In this document: positions 19,984-28,549 of the stretch, in pieces
Layout: every line of letters begins with the position of its first letter
Position numbering within the stretch: the first letter of the stretch is position 1
NCBI GenBank assembly: GCA_947259295.1
Contig: CAMYMG010000036.1
Location: forward strand, 1-64,000
Direction of reading: 5' to 3'
DNA from: an uncultured Rhizobiaceae bacterium
GTDB lineage: Bacteria > Pseudomonadota > Alphaproteobacteria > Rhizobiales > Rhizobiaceae
Length of the DNA stretch: 64,000 bases
Translations under genes and position numbers: made by a program
Notes under the pieces: model-generated
What the model was told of the DNA's origin: nothing
Databases searched by the model: none
The model's input: the letters and a program-made list of their open reading frames with translations, nothing else

Positions 19984-22900
19984 TTATCGGAACTCGAAGA
20001 TCGACCGGAAGATGCCGGGTGCGATGACCGACAGCGGATTGATGCTGACGGTCGGCGAGTTCGCGTCGCCTTCCAGCTTGAAGGTGACGCCGATCAGGCC
20101 GCGGTCACGGCCGTTGCCGAGCAACAGTCCGACGACCGGTATCTCGCCGAACAGGCGGTTCAGCCCATAGGCCGGCATGAAGGTTCCGGTCATGTCCATG
20201 TTGCCCTGCTTGTCGTAGAGCGTACCCTGGAAGGTGGCTCCGATCACCGGTCCGCGCAACACCCCGTTGGTCAGTACAAGATTGCCCGAGCCCTTGCTGA
20301 TCTGGGTGAAGCCCCGATCGAACTTGACGCGCGACGTGTCGATGTCGCGCTTCACGGCTTCATTCAGGCTGCGGCTGTTTTCGCCCGGCGGACGGCTCGC
20401 GACGATCGAGCTCATGCGCGGCTCGTTGACCAGGTAGAAGTCGCGCGCATCGACCTGGCCGACCATCGGTCCGTCGGCGTTGCCGCTCAGAGACAGCCCG
20501 ATCTTGCCGCCCTCCATATGCTGGTAAATGTCGAGGAACCTAAGAATCGCGCCGGCGTCGTCCGACTGCATGCGCATGGTCCGCAAGCCGTTTTCCGCGA
20601 CATTGCGGATTTCGACCTTGGCACCGGAACTTGCGTTGGCCGTGACCACCAGCCGGTTCACCTTGTCGCCCGCTCCGCTATAGTCGAGCTTGACGGCAGA
20701 GAAGCGCTCGTCATGGAAGCCGGTCAGCGAATTCACGTCGAGATGGACCGAGACCGAGCCGCTCTCCGAGGCTTTGGTCGCCGTGCTGGTGTCGGCGGTA
20801 AACTGCCGGACCAGCGAGCGAGCATCCAGCGACTCGCCGCTGATGTCGACCGACAGGCCGCTTCCCGTGCGCTTGATGGCAACGGCGACATTGTCGTCGC
20901 GGTTGAGCCTCACCCGTGAGAAGCGCGCCGACGACAGGCTGCCGTCCGATAGCGAGATATCGCCGGTCACGCCAAAGGTCGCACCGTTCAACTTGAAATC
21001 CGACATCGTCGACGTGCTGCCAGACTTCTCGAGCACGAAGCTGACATCGGACTCTATGCCCGGGCCCTTGCTCCAGCCGGCCCAGGGTATGTCGAGCTGC
21101 GCGCCGGTCAGGTCGGCCTTGACCGACTGCTGGCCCGCCTCTGTCGCATCGAGCGTCACCTTGACCGTGCCCTGGATGAGGTCCGAAAGCCCCGGCACAA
21201 GCGTTTCGCGCGCCTTGTCGTCGAGCGCCAGACGGATGGTTCGCTGGCGCGTGGTCGCGCCGCTCTTGCCCACCGGCTCGACGGCGTCGATCTCCGCATC
21301 CACGCCACCGAGCTTGGCCTTGGCCGATATGACCGCCTTGGTGGGATCGACGACGATCGTGCCTGCAGCCTCCGTCACCATCTGCCCGTCGACGGGCTTG
21401 GCGATCGACAGCCCGGAATAGTCGAGAGCAACGACCCATTTGAGCGTCGACGTATCGATCCCGCGCTGCAGAGGAATGTCGGCAGTCACATGGCCCGACA
21501 CTTCGCCGGAGAATTCGGAGGGCGCCAGGCCGACGAAGCGCATCGCGTTGATCGGATCGTAGGAAGCAAGTTCCGCGATCGCCGGCGCATCACCGGCAAC
21601 GTCGATGTCGAGTGCCCCGATGACCGGCGGAATGTTGGCCCGCTTGACCGAAAGCGTGCCGTTGCTCGCCGCGACCCTCTTGCCGCTCGGCAGGTAAACG
21701 GTGCCGGAAGAAAGCGATATGTCGACGTCGTTGGCGCGGAAGTTGACAACTCCGGTCGCGTCGCGGACCGGCGGGATCAGCCCGGCGGTGTCGAAGCGCG
21801 TGCCTTGCACGGCGAAGGTCCCGAACACCTCGTTCGCCGAGAGCGGCACGCCATTGCCGAGCCGTCCCGGCACCACCTGGAACTGCAGCGTCGCGTCGCT
21901 GACCCGTCCGCCGAACAGGTTCTGCATGACCCAGTCATGCGCCTTGGTGCCGGCGAACCACGGCCACATCTGCTTGACGTGCGAGACGGCCATATCGTGC
22001 ACCGAGAAGGCGGCAGAAATTCCTGGCGGACCGTCTGCGATCATCTTGATCGAGGCGGTGCCCAGCACCTCGCCCGGACCGGTCTTGACGATGATCCGCT
22101 CGGCGGAGAGCCGCTTTGCGCTCTCCTCGTACGAGCCGGCGATCCGGATCGACGTCGTCAGGGCGGGCTCTGGCGACCCCTCCGGCGCCAGCACCGACCG
22201 GGTGCTCACGAGGTCGTAGCGATAGCCGGGCAGTTCGCCGTCCTTCTCGACCCGCGGGCTCGTTTCGATGCCGCCGCGGAAGTCCATCACGGTGCGGCCG
22301 ACGGTCGTCCGCAACACGTCGACGCCGACCCGATCGGAGCCTTCGACGAGCGTTGCGCGCAGGTCGATGTCGCCGCCAATCACCCCGTGCTTGCCGAGGT
22401 CGATGGATGAGCCCTGCAGGCGTAGCGCGACGCGCAACGACGACGGGCTGGCGTCGACGGCCTCCGAGCCGATGATGCCGACGTCGATCAGTCCGATCCG
22501 ATTGGCCGCCGCTTCGCCAAGCGGCCTGCCGGCGCCGTCGTCGACCTCGCTGGCCGAAATGCGAAGGTCGCGGATGCGCCCGCTCGCCTCGTCCTTCACC
22601 GCCGAGGCTTCGAGCGTCATGGCGCGTCCCGCGAACTCGACCGACCCGGAGAATTCCAGGTTGCCGGGGGTCTTCTCGGAAACGATGGCGCTGACGACGC
22701 GCAAGTTGCCGTTCGCCTCTCTGCCAGGCAGGACGAGGTCGACATTGGTCAGGGTGATACGCCGCATCGTGTTCGAGCTCACACTGTCGAACACCCGGTG
22801 TGCGCCAGTGAAAACCATCTCGATGACGCGGCCGGGCGAAATCAGGCCGTTCTCGGCCCGCAGCGCCGCGCTCCAGTCGAAACCTTCGTCCGGCACCGGC

Positions 22901-23436
22901 GGCGCCACGATCTGTGCTTCCGAAAGCCGGGCACTCGAAAGCCTGACATCCCCGGACAACAGCGGCAGCAGCCGAACGCCGAAACGCACGACCCCGGCAT
23001 CGGCGATGGCGCTGCCGTCGGACGCGTGCTTGAGGCTGACGTCGCGCACCTCGAGCGCCAGAAAGCGCGAGGCATCGAAGGTGATGCGCGCCGGTCCGAC
23101 TGACGCCGTGATGTCGAACCCCGCGAACTTCTCGAGATTGCGCTCGGCCGCCACCCTCAGCTGTTCCGATCCGATCCCCGACACGCCGATGGCATAGACG
23201 GCAAGCGCCAGAAGCACGACCAGCCCGGCTGCCCCGGCCAACGTCCCCAGTATGATCCTGCGCGCCCGCACCGGCAGCCAGCGTCTGCGTGGCATCGGAT
23301 CAGGATCGGCGGCCGACGGAAAGGCCCCCAGATCGGTGATCTCGTCACGCCTGAACCTTATCTTCTCATGCTTGGGTAGTTCGCGCTCCACACGATGTTC
23401 CGATTTGACGCTTCGACCGTGGACGAATCCGCTCAC
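19984..23436 (-). CDS. Large AsmA-like/DUF3971 membrane-anchored protein
   Basis: A protein of about 1150 residues with a short cytoplasmic Arg-rich N-terminus (EKIRFRRDEI), one membrane helix (IILGTLAGAAGLVVLLALAV) and a very long periplasmic beta-rich region. The C-terminus (FGEIPVVGLLLGNGRDRG and the following VTFKLEGD) matches AsmA-like C-terminal domains. Such proteins are thought to be envelope bridges for lipid transport to the outer membrane. The start is uncertain: GTG 23436 (chosen), GTG 23391, or an ATG just before the Arg-rich stretch; the 1197-residue track ORF would overlap the divergent peroxiredoxin gene and is unlikely. Confidence 0.85.
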   Translation of the reverse strand: MSGFVHGRSVKSEHRVERELPKHEKIRFRRDEITDLGAFPSAADPDPMPRRRWLPVRARRIILGTLAGAAGLVVLLALAVYAIGVSGIGSEQLRVAAERNLEKFAGFDITASVGPARITFDASRFLALEVRDVSLKHASDGSAIADAGVVRFGVRLLPLLSGDVRLSSARLSEAQIVAPPVPDEGFDWSAALRAENGLISPGRVIEMVFTGAHRVFDSVSSNTMRRITLTNVDLVLPGREANGNLRVVSAIVSEKTPGNLEFSGSVEFAGRAMTLEASAVKDEASGRIRDLRISASEVDDGAGRPLGEAAANRIGLIDVGIIGSEAVDASPSSLRVALRLQGSSIDLGKHGVIGGDIDLRATLVEGSDRVGVDVLRTTVGRTVMDFRGGIETSPRVEKDGELPGYRYDLVSTRSVLAPEGSPEPALTTSIRIAGSYEESAKRLSAERIIVKTGPGEVLGTASIKMIADGPPGISAAFSVHDMAVSHVKQMWPWFAGTKAHDWVMQNLFGGRVSDATLQFQVVPGRLGNGVPLSANEVFGTFAVQGTRFDTAGLIPPVRDATGVVNFRANDVDISLSSGTVYLPSGKRVAASNGTLSVKRANIPPVIGALDIDVAGDAPAIAELASYDPINAMRFVGLAPSEFSGEVSGHVTADIPLQRGIDTSTLKWVVALDYSGLSIAKPVDGQMVTEAAGTIVVDPTKAVISAKAKLGGVDAEIDAVEPVGKSGATTRQRTIRLALDDKARETLVPGLSDLIQGTVKVTLDATEAGQQSVKADLTGAQLDIPWAGWSKGPGIESDVSFVLEKSGSTSTMSDFKLNGATFGVTGDISLSDGSLSSARFSRVRLNRDDNVAVAIKRTGSGLSVDISGESLDARSLVRQFTADTSTATKASESGSVSVHLDVNSLTGFHDERFSAVKLDYSGAGDKVNRLVVTANASSGAKVEIRNVAENGLRTMRMQSDDAGAILRFLDIYQHMEGGKIGLSLSGNADGPMVGQVDARDFYLVNEPRMSSIVASRPPGENSRSLNEAVKRDIDTSRVKFDRGFTQISKGSGNLVLTNGVLRGPVIGATFQGTLYDKQGNMDMTGTFMPAYGLNRLFGEIPVVGLLLGNGRDRGLIGVTFKLEGDANSPTVSINPLSVIAPGIFRSIFEFR

Positions 23437-23485
23437 AACGATATATGCCTGCGTCCCTCGTGTAACCTTAAACAAAGGCGCTGAA

Positions 23486-23953
23486 ATGGCTGATTTGGCT
23501 GAAGGACAGGCCGCTCCGGAATTCCAACTGCCGAGGGATGGCGGCGAGACGGTCCGGCTCGCAGAGCTTCGCGGCAAAATCGTGGTGCTGTTCTTTTATC
23601 CGAAGGACGACACGACGGGCTGCACCGCAGAGGCGATCGACTTCACCCGGCACCTCCCCGACTTCGAGAAGGCGGGCGCCGTCGTCCTCGGCATGTCGCC
23701 CGACAGCGTCGACCGGCACGAACGGTTCAAGTCGAAGCACAAGCTCGGCATCCCCCTCGTTTCCGACGAGATCCACAAGACGCTCGAAGATTACGGCGTC
23801 TGGGCAGAGAAGAACATGTTCGGGCGCACCCATATGGGTGTCGTGCGCTCGACCTTCCTCATCGATCGCGACGGAACGATCGCCAGGATTTGGCGCAATG
23901 TCAGGGTCCCCGGCCATGCCGGCGAAGTGCTGGCCGCCGCGCGCAAGCTCTAG
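23486..23953 (+). CDS. bcp: Bcp-type (PrxQ) peroxiredoxin
   Basis: Thiol peroxidase reducing hydrogen and organic peroxides in the cytoplasm. The 155-residue protein has VVLFFYPKDDTTGCTAEA, where the peroxidatic Cys lies in GCT. Many Bcp proteins have a resolving Cys five residues later (GCTKEACDF); here that position is Ile (GCTAEAIDF), so this one appears to be a 1-Cys form that needs an external thiol. The ATG at 23486 follows an AAAGGCGCTGAA ribosome site. Divergent from the AsmA-like gene. Confidence 0.93.
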   Translation: MADLAEGQAAPEFQLPRDGGETVRLAELRGKIVVLFFYPKDDTTGCTAEAIDFTRHLPDFEKAGAVVLGMSPDSVDRHERFKSKHKLGIPLVSDEIHKTLEDYGVWAEKNMFGRTHMGVVRSTFLIDRDGTIARIWRNVRVPGHAGEVLAAARKL

Positions 23954-23974
23954 CCTTTTCCCGCATCAACCTCT

Positions 23975-23999
23975 GGAACTTTCCGGCACCGGCGGCATT
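23975..23999 (+). promoter_or_regulatory. Possible EcfG general-stress promoter
   Basis: GGAAC, then 16 nt, then CATT. The alphaproteobacterial EcfG sigma factor reads GGAAC-N16/17-CGTT, so the -10 part has one mismatch. It lies about 40 nt before the small membrane protein gene. Read by eye; weak. Confidence 0.3.
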
Positions 24000-24038
24000 G
24001 AAGTCGGACACATCAATGATGCAGCGGGAGCAGAGACA

Positions 24039-24110
24039 ATGCGTAGTTTATTCCTTTGGATGATCGGCATCCCCATTCCGGTCATCATCCTGATCTGGCT
24101 GTTTACCTGA
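24039..24110 (+). CDS. 23-residue hydrophobic membrane peptide
   Basis: A tiny ORF coding MRSLFLWMIGIPIPVIILIW plus three residues: one membrane helix with a double-proline IPIP kink and no long soluble part. The ATG has GGGAG nine bases upstream, a stress-type promoter is possible, and a classic rho-independent terminator follows 34 nt after the stop. A complete small transcription unit argues that it is real. I recall similar short peptides ending in LWLFT in other rhizobia, but their role is unknown. The ORF track shows this frame only as the tail of 23538..24110, a shadow of bcp. Confidence 0.7.
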   Translation: MRSLFLWMIGIPIPVIILIWLFT

Positions 24111-24144
24111 CAGCAAAATTCCTCCAGTTACTGCAAAAGTTATT

Positions 24145-24175
24145 GCCCGGTCGGCCCGCCGACCGGGCCTTTTTG
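24145..24175 (+). terminator. Rho-independent terminator
   Basis: A perfect 10-bp stem (gcccggtcgg / ccgaccgggc) with a 4-nt loop is followed by CTTTTTG. It ends the small peptide transcript and possibly read-through from bcp. Confidence 0.88.
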
Positions 24176-24318
24176 TGCACCGATCGTGCGATCAGCCTGC
24201 CGAAAAAGCCCTGAAACACCGCGATTTCGCGCCTTTCGGCGCATCCGAAAAGCTTTGTTAACCCTAACAATGTGTAATCCCCCATGTCGCAATTCGAGCG
24301 GTATGGAAGTTCAGTCCC

Positions 24319-25578
24319 GTGAAAAATACTGGTCAGTCTACTGTTTTCGGAAGACGCAGGGAGCCGCACACCGTCATCATTGCGCGCGGCGACGAGATCC
24401 GTCACTTTACCGTGCGCCCCTGGCTAGCGGCATTCATCGGCTCGGCCCTGGCAGCGATTGCCATCGGTTATCTTCTCGCCACTTCCTATCTGGTGCTCAG
24501 GGACGACCTGATCGGCGCCGCGTCGGCACGCCAGGCGCGCCTGCAGCAGGCCTATGAAGACCGTATATCGACCCTGCGCGCCCAGGTGGATCGCATCACC
24601 AGCCGCCAGATGCTTGACCAGCAACTGATGGAAACCAAGGTCGGCGAGCTGCTCGAACGCCAGACGCAGTTGACACAGCGCCACGGCAGGCTCGGCCCGA
24701 TCATCGACCGCGCCGAACTCGGCGCGCCTGCCCTGCCGACATCGGCGCCCGCTCCCTCGCCCCGGCCAGACATCCGTGCCGGCCTGACAGGCAGCGCCGA
24801 ATTCGTGACGGCAAGCGCCGCCGCCCCCTTCTCCTTCTGGTCGACGCGCCAGGCCCTGCAGTCGGGCGAGACCTCCGCCGACCACGCCGATCGGCTGTTC
24901 GTCGCCATCAACAAGTCGCTGCGCTCGATCGAGGCGGAACAGATCACGCGCATCAACACGCTGGCCGAGGACGCCTACCAGACCGCCGACGCAATTTCGG
25001 AAGCGCTCGAGGCGGCGGGACTGCCGGTCGACAAGGACGAGGGAAAGACTGGCATCGGCGGCCCGCTGGTCGCCATCGACAGCCCGGCGATGTTCGAGAC
25101 CAAGGTGCGCGAACTCGATGAGGCGCTCGACATGCTGGAGAAGCTCAAGGCGGAAGCGCGCAGCTTCCCGATCGCCAACCCGGCGCCCGGACGCTCGGTT
25201 TCAAGCACGTTCGGCGTGCGCAAGGATCCGCTGATCGGCACGCCGGCGATGCATTCGGGCATGGATTTCCGCGCCCCTGCCGGATCGCCGGCCAAGGTCA
25301 CCGCGCCCGGCACCGTGATCAAGGCGGGCTGGTATGGCGGCTATGGCCGCATGGTCGAGGTCGAGCACGCCGGCGGCTTCAGCACGCGATACGGGCATCT
25401 GAGCAAGATTCTCGTCAAGGAAGGCCAGACGGTCGCGGCGGGCGACGTTGTCGGCAAGGTCGGCAGCAGCGGACGTTCGACCGGCCCGCACCTTCACTAC
25501 GAGGTCCGCCGCCATGGCGACGCCCTCAACCCGGTCCGCTTCATCAAGGCCGGCAAGAAAGTCAGCAGCTACCTTTGA
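24319..25578 (+). CDS. M23/LytM-family cell-wall peptidase
   Basis: A 419-residue bitopic envelope protein. Residues 1-35 are cytoplasmic, a membrane helix follows (WLAAFIGSALAAIAIGYLLA), then a periplasmic coiled coil to about residue 290 and a C-terminal M23 domain. Metal and catalytic residues are visible as HSGMDF, a central RYGHLSK and GPHLHYEV, so the enzyme should be an active endopeptidase. Rhizobial relatives with this architecture act in polar growth and division. The start is GTG at 24319 with GGAAG about nine bases upstream. Confidence 0.92.
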   Translation: MKNTGQSTVFGRRREPHTVIIARGDEIRHFTVRPWLAAFIGSALAAIAIGYLLATSYLVLRDDLIGAASARQARLQQAYEDRISTLRAQVDRITSRQMLDQQLMETKVGELLERQTQLTQRHGRLGPIIDRAELGAPALPTSAPAPSPRPDIRAGLTGSAEFVTASAAAPFSFWSTRQALQSGETSADHADRLFVAINKSLRSIEAEQITRINTLAEDAYQTADAISEALEAAGLPVDKDEGKTGIGGPLVAIDSPAMFETKVRELDEALDMLEKLKAEARSFPIANPAPGRSVSSTFGVRKDPLIGTPAMHSGMDFRAPAGSPAKVTAPGTVIKAGWYGGYGRMVEVEHAGGFSTRYGHLSKILVKEGQTVAAGDVVGKVGSSGRSTGPHLHYEVRRHGDALNPVRFIKAGKKVSSYL

Positions 25579-25614
25579 GGCGCCGGATACGTCGATGCCG
25601 GGCCGCTCGGCGTC

Positions 25615-25920
25615 CTAGCGGTTTCCCGCACCGCTGACGCGCACGCATTTCCTGACCTGGCAGCTTCTCGTGTCGCGGGCGGGCACGCTGACCGTCTTGG
25701 CGCGTTGCGTGCGGCTGCAGAACCGGTCGTCGCGCACGTAGCGATCGTAGAGCTGCAGCGACGGATTGTTGGGCGCCCGGTAGCGCAGGATCGCCGCACC
25801 ATCCCGGTCAACCGCCGCGGCAACGCTCGCACAGCTCATGGAATCGGCCTGGTAGCGCTCGATGGCCAGCGCCTCACAGGAAAGCAATAGTGCCGGAATC
25901 AGGATCGCAACATGTTTCAT
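25615..25920 (-). CDS. Small secreted cysteine-rich protein, unknown
   Basis: A 101-residue protein with a signal peptide (MKHVAILIPALLLSCEALA) and a basic mature part with four cysteines (SMSCAS, RFCSRT, RSCQVRKC) that could form two disulfides in the periplasm. The Cys inside the signal region does not sit in a clean lipobox. I do not recognise a family. It converges with the M23 peptidase gene. The ATG at 25920 is the first Met of the ORF. Confidence 0.65.
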   Translation of the reverse strand: MKHVAILIPALLLSCEALAIERYQADSMSCASVAAAVDRDGAAILRYRAPNNPSLQLYDRYVRDDRFCSRTQRAKTVSVPARDTRSCQVRKCVRVSGAGNR

Positions 25921-26082
25921 GGCTTAGCCCGCTTTGGCCCGGGGCAAAGTCTAGCACCGGCAGCCCTCGCTCCTACTGACATTGTCGTGAGCAAGGCAGC
26001 CGGCGAGGACGCGTACTGCGATGAGCAGGCAACCTGCTGCGTGTCGCGGGGCAACCCGAAACCATGAGGTCTGAAGAAAAAA

Positions 26083-26159
26083 TGGCGCGAGTGACGGGAC
26101 TCGAACCCGCGACCTCCGGCGTGACAGGCCGGCACTCTAACCGACTGAGCTACACCCGC
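26083..26159 (-). tRNA. tRNA-Asp (GTC)
   Basis: The minus strand gives a full cloverleaf beginning GCGGGTGTAGCTCAGTCGG, with anticodon loop CTGTCAC (anticodon GTC), T-loop GGTTCGAGTCC and an encoded 3' CCA. 77 nt including CCA. Confidence 0.97.
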
Positions 26160-26376
26160 GCACTGACGCCTGCGCAAGGGGCAAGGCGTCGTTGGGGCGG
26201 TGGATAAGGGGTTCGATGGGGAGTGTCAAGCGGTCGCGGACGCCTTATCTGCAAGTCGGCTGCCCTTTTGCGACTTTGTTTCGGAGGCCCCCGGATTCTG
26301 CTCCCGGAACACCTTCGATAGCGACCGATTTTCCTTGCGGTGCCGTGGCGAACCGCTTAAACGTCCGGCCCTTGTC

Positions 26377-26452
<76 letters not shown>

Positions 26453-26471
26453 GATTCTCCTCCGATCCGCC

Positions 26472-27179
26472 TCACACCGCGATGGCGTCGCGCAGGGCCG
26501 TGCTGCCCTTGTGGTTGAGGTCGAGATCGGCCTCGATATGGTCGATATGGCGCATGATCAGGGCGCCGGCGCGTTCGGCGTCGCCGGCGCTCAGCGCTGC
26601 GGCAATCTCCTGGTGCTCCGAATGACCGCAGGTCGACGCGCCGGTACGGCCATAGAGCGCGATGACCAGCGAGGAGCGCGCCACCAGTTCTTCCATGAAG
26701 CGCAGCAGGATGGGGTTGCCGGCGACTCTCGCCAGAAGCAGGTGAAAATCGCCTGAGGCCTTGATTTCGGAGCGTCGTGCCTCCGGCCCGCGCAGTGCGA
26801 GATAGCGGGATTCGTCGGCCAGCTGCGCCTCGAAGCGGGCGATGTCGTCGGGCCCGATCCGGGCACAGGCATCGGCGGCAATGCCCGGCTCGATGACGCG
26901 TCGAGAGGCAAAGACATGCCGCGCCTCCGCCGGCGTCGGGTTGGCGACGAAGGCGCCCCGGTTGCGCTCGGTCCGCACCAGCCCTTCGAAAGACAGCATC
27001 TGCAGTGCGGCACGCGCCACCGTGCGGCTGGCGTCGAAAAGCGCTCCGACCTCCTGCTCCGACAGCTTCGTCCCCGGCCCCAGCCGGCGATCGACGATGG
27101 CATTGCGGATATGGTCGCGGATGACCGCGGCACGGTCTTCTGCCGGTGCCTCGACGGGTTCGATGATTGAATGACGCAT
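26472..27179 (-). CDS. GntR-family regulator (FadR/FCD type)
   Basis: A 235-residue transcription factor: an N-terminal winged helix (GTKLSEQEVGALFDASRTV) and a C-terminal all-helical FCD ligand domain with metal-type His residues (FHLLLARVAGN and later HQEIAAAL). It is divergent from a polyamine-type ABC transporter operon and probably controls it in response to the transported compound. The ATG at 27179 (MRHSIIEPVE) is chosen over the 275-residue track ORF, whose extra N-terminus is promoter sequence. The gene ends 20 nt from tRNA-Val. Confidence 0.9.
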   Translation of the reverse strand: MRHSIIEPVEAPAEDRAAVIRDHIRNAIVDRRLGPGTKLSEQEVGALFDASRTVARAALQMLSFEGLVRTERNRGAFVANPTPAEARHVFASRRVIEPGIAADACARIGPDDIARFEAQLADESRYLALRGPEARRSEIKASGDFHLLLARVAGNPILLRFMEELVARSSLVIALYGRTGASTCGHSEHQEIAAALSAGDAERAGALIMRHIDHIEADLDLNHKGSTALRDAIAV

Positions 27180-27257
27180 GTGCCTGCCCTCTTCGGCCGT
27201 TCTAGCCGAACTGCCGGCTTCAAAGGAAGAGAAATCACGCACACGATCTTTGGTCGG

Positions 27258-27269
27258 ATTGCATACAAT
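27258..27269. promoter_or_regulatory. Possible GntR operator
   Basis: ATTGCATACAAT is an ATTG-N4-CAAT inverted repeat in the 255-nt divergent region between the GntR gene and the ABC transporter operon. GntR regulators often bind such sites next to their own gene. Weak evidence. Confidence 0.3.
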
Positions 27270-27434
27270 TCGTTCATGCGATCGTAGGCAGTCGCTCAAT
27301 TTTTGTGCATCGCACCATCTCGCCTAATTTGCGTGCAAGCGCGGCGGCGCAGGAACTGCAAGGCTTTCAATCGCTTGGCCTGCAGTCGGCCAACTGGCAC
27401 GGCAGATGCATCGCACTTTCTGAAGGAGTGCGGG

Positions 27435-28523
27435 ATGAGCAAGGGCGCCAATATCGACATTGTATCGGTCTCGAAGGTCTACGGCTCGACCACCGCCGTG
27501 CATCCGATCAGTCTGACCATCCCGGCCGCCACCTATTGCTGTCTTCTCGGCCCCTCCGGCTGCGGCAAGACGTCAACCCTGCGCATGATCGCCGGCCACG
27601 AGAGCCTGTCGTCGGGCGATATCCGGCTCGGCAACATCGTCGTCACCGACCTGCCGCCGGCCCGGCGCGGCACCGCCATGATGTTTCAGTCCTACGCCCT
27701 GTTCCCGCATCTCGACCTTGTCGACAATGTCGCCTTCAGCCTGCGCATGAAGGGCGTCGACAAGACCGAACGCCGCGCCAGGGCGCTCGACATGCTGAAG
27801 CTGATGCAGATGGAAGCCTATGCGCCGCGCCGCCCGGCGCAGCTGTCGGGCGGCCAGCAGCAGCGCGTCGCGCTGGCCCGTGCGCTGATCACCGATCCCG
27901 AGGCGCTGCTTCTCGACGAGCCGCTCTCGGCGCTCGATCCTTTCCTCAAGATCCGCATGCGCGCCGAACTGAAGAAGTTGCAGACCTCGCTCGGCATCAC
28001 CTTCGTCCATGTCACCCACAGCCAGGAAGAGGCGATGGCGCTGGCGGACCTCGTCGTGGTGATGAATGACGGCCGCATCGAGCAGGCCGCGCCGCCACGC
28101 GACGTGTTCGAACGTCCGGCAACCGCTTTCGTGGCGCGCTTCATGGGCGACCACAACGTCATTTCCGGCAAGGTCACGGGCAGCGACCAGGGCATGGTCT
28201 ATTTCGACATCCCGCAGGGCGGATCCTTTGCCGCGTCGGGAGCGCCGCGCGAGACCGGCTCCACCGTCGATGTCGGCATTCGCACCGACCATGTGCGCAT
28301 CGGTGAGGCGCCCGGCCACGGCCTCGGCTTCACGGGTGTCGTCTCCAACATCGAATACCGCGGCTCTACGGTGAAATTGTCGGCCGGCGGGGCCGGCATC
28401 GAGGATTTCACCGTGATCGTTTCCGACACGGATTTCTTCGCCCGCCCGGTTTCTGTCGGCGATGCCGTGCCGCTTGCCTGGGACGCCGAGGACGCGATCG
28501 TCCTCGGCCGTCTCGATTCCTAA
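27435..28523 (+). CDS. ABC transporter ATPase, spermidine/putrescine type
   Basis: Energises uptake of an unknown solute with the three following proteins. The 362-residue protein has Walker A GPSGCGKTS, signature LSGGQQQRVALARAL, Walker B LLLDEPLSALD, and a C-terminal TOBE-like regulatory domain, as in PotA and CysA relatives. The ATG at 27435 (MSKGANIDIV) has GGAGTGCGGG upstream. First gene of an operon of ATPase, binding protein, two permeases and a racemase. Confidence 0.93.
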   Translation: MSKGANIDIVSVSKVYGSTTAVHPISLTIPAATYCCLLGPSGCGKTSTLRMIAGHESLSSGDIRLGNIVVTDLPPARRGTAMMFQSYALFPHLDLVDNVAFSLRMKGVDKTERRARALDMLKLMQMEAYAPRRPAQLSGGQQQRVALARALITDPEALLLDEPLSALDPFLKIRMRAELKKLQTSLGITFVHVTHSQEEAMALADLVVVMNDGRIEQAAPPRDVFERPATAFVARFMGDHNVISGKVTGSDQGMVYFDIPQGGSFAASGAPRETGSTVDVGIRTDHVRIGEAPGHGLGFTGVVSNIEYRGSTVKLSAGGAGIEDFTVIVSDTDFFARPVSVGDAVPLAWDAEDAIVLGRLDS

Positions 28524-28549
28524 CCACAACCAAAAACAGGGGAACAGCC

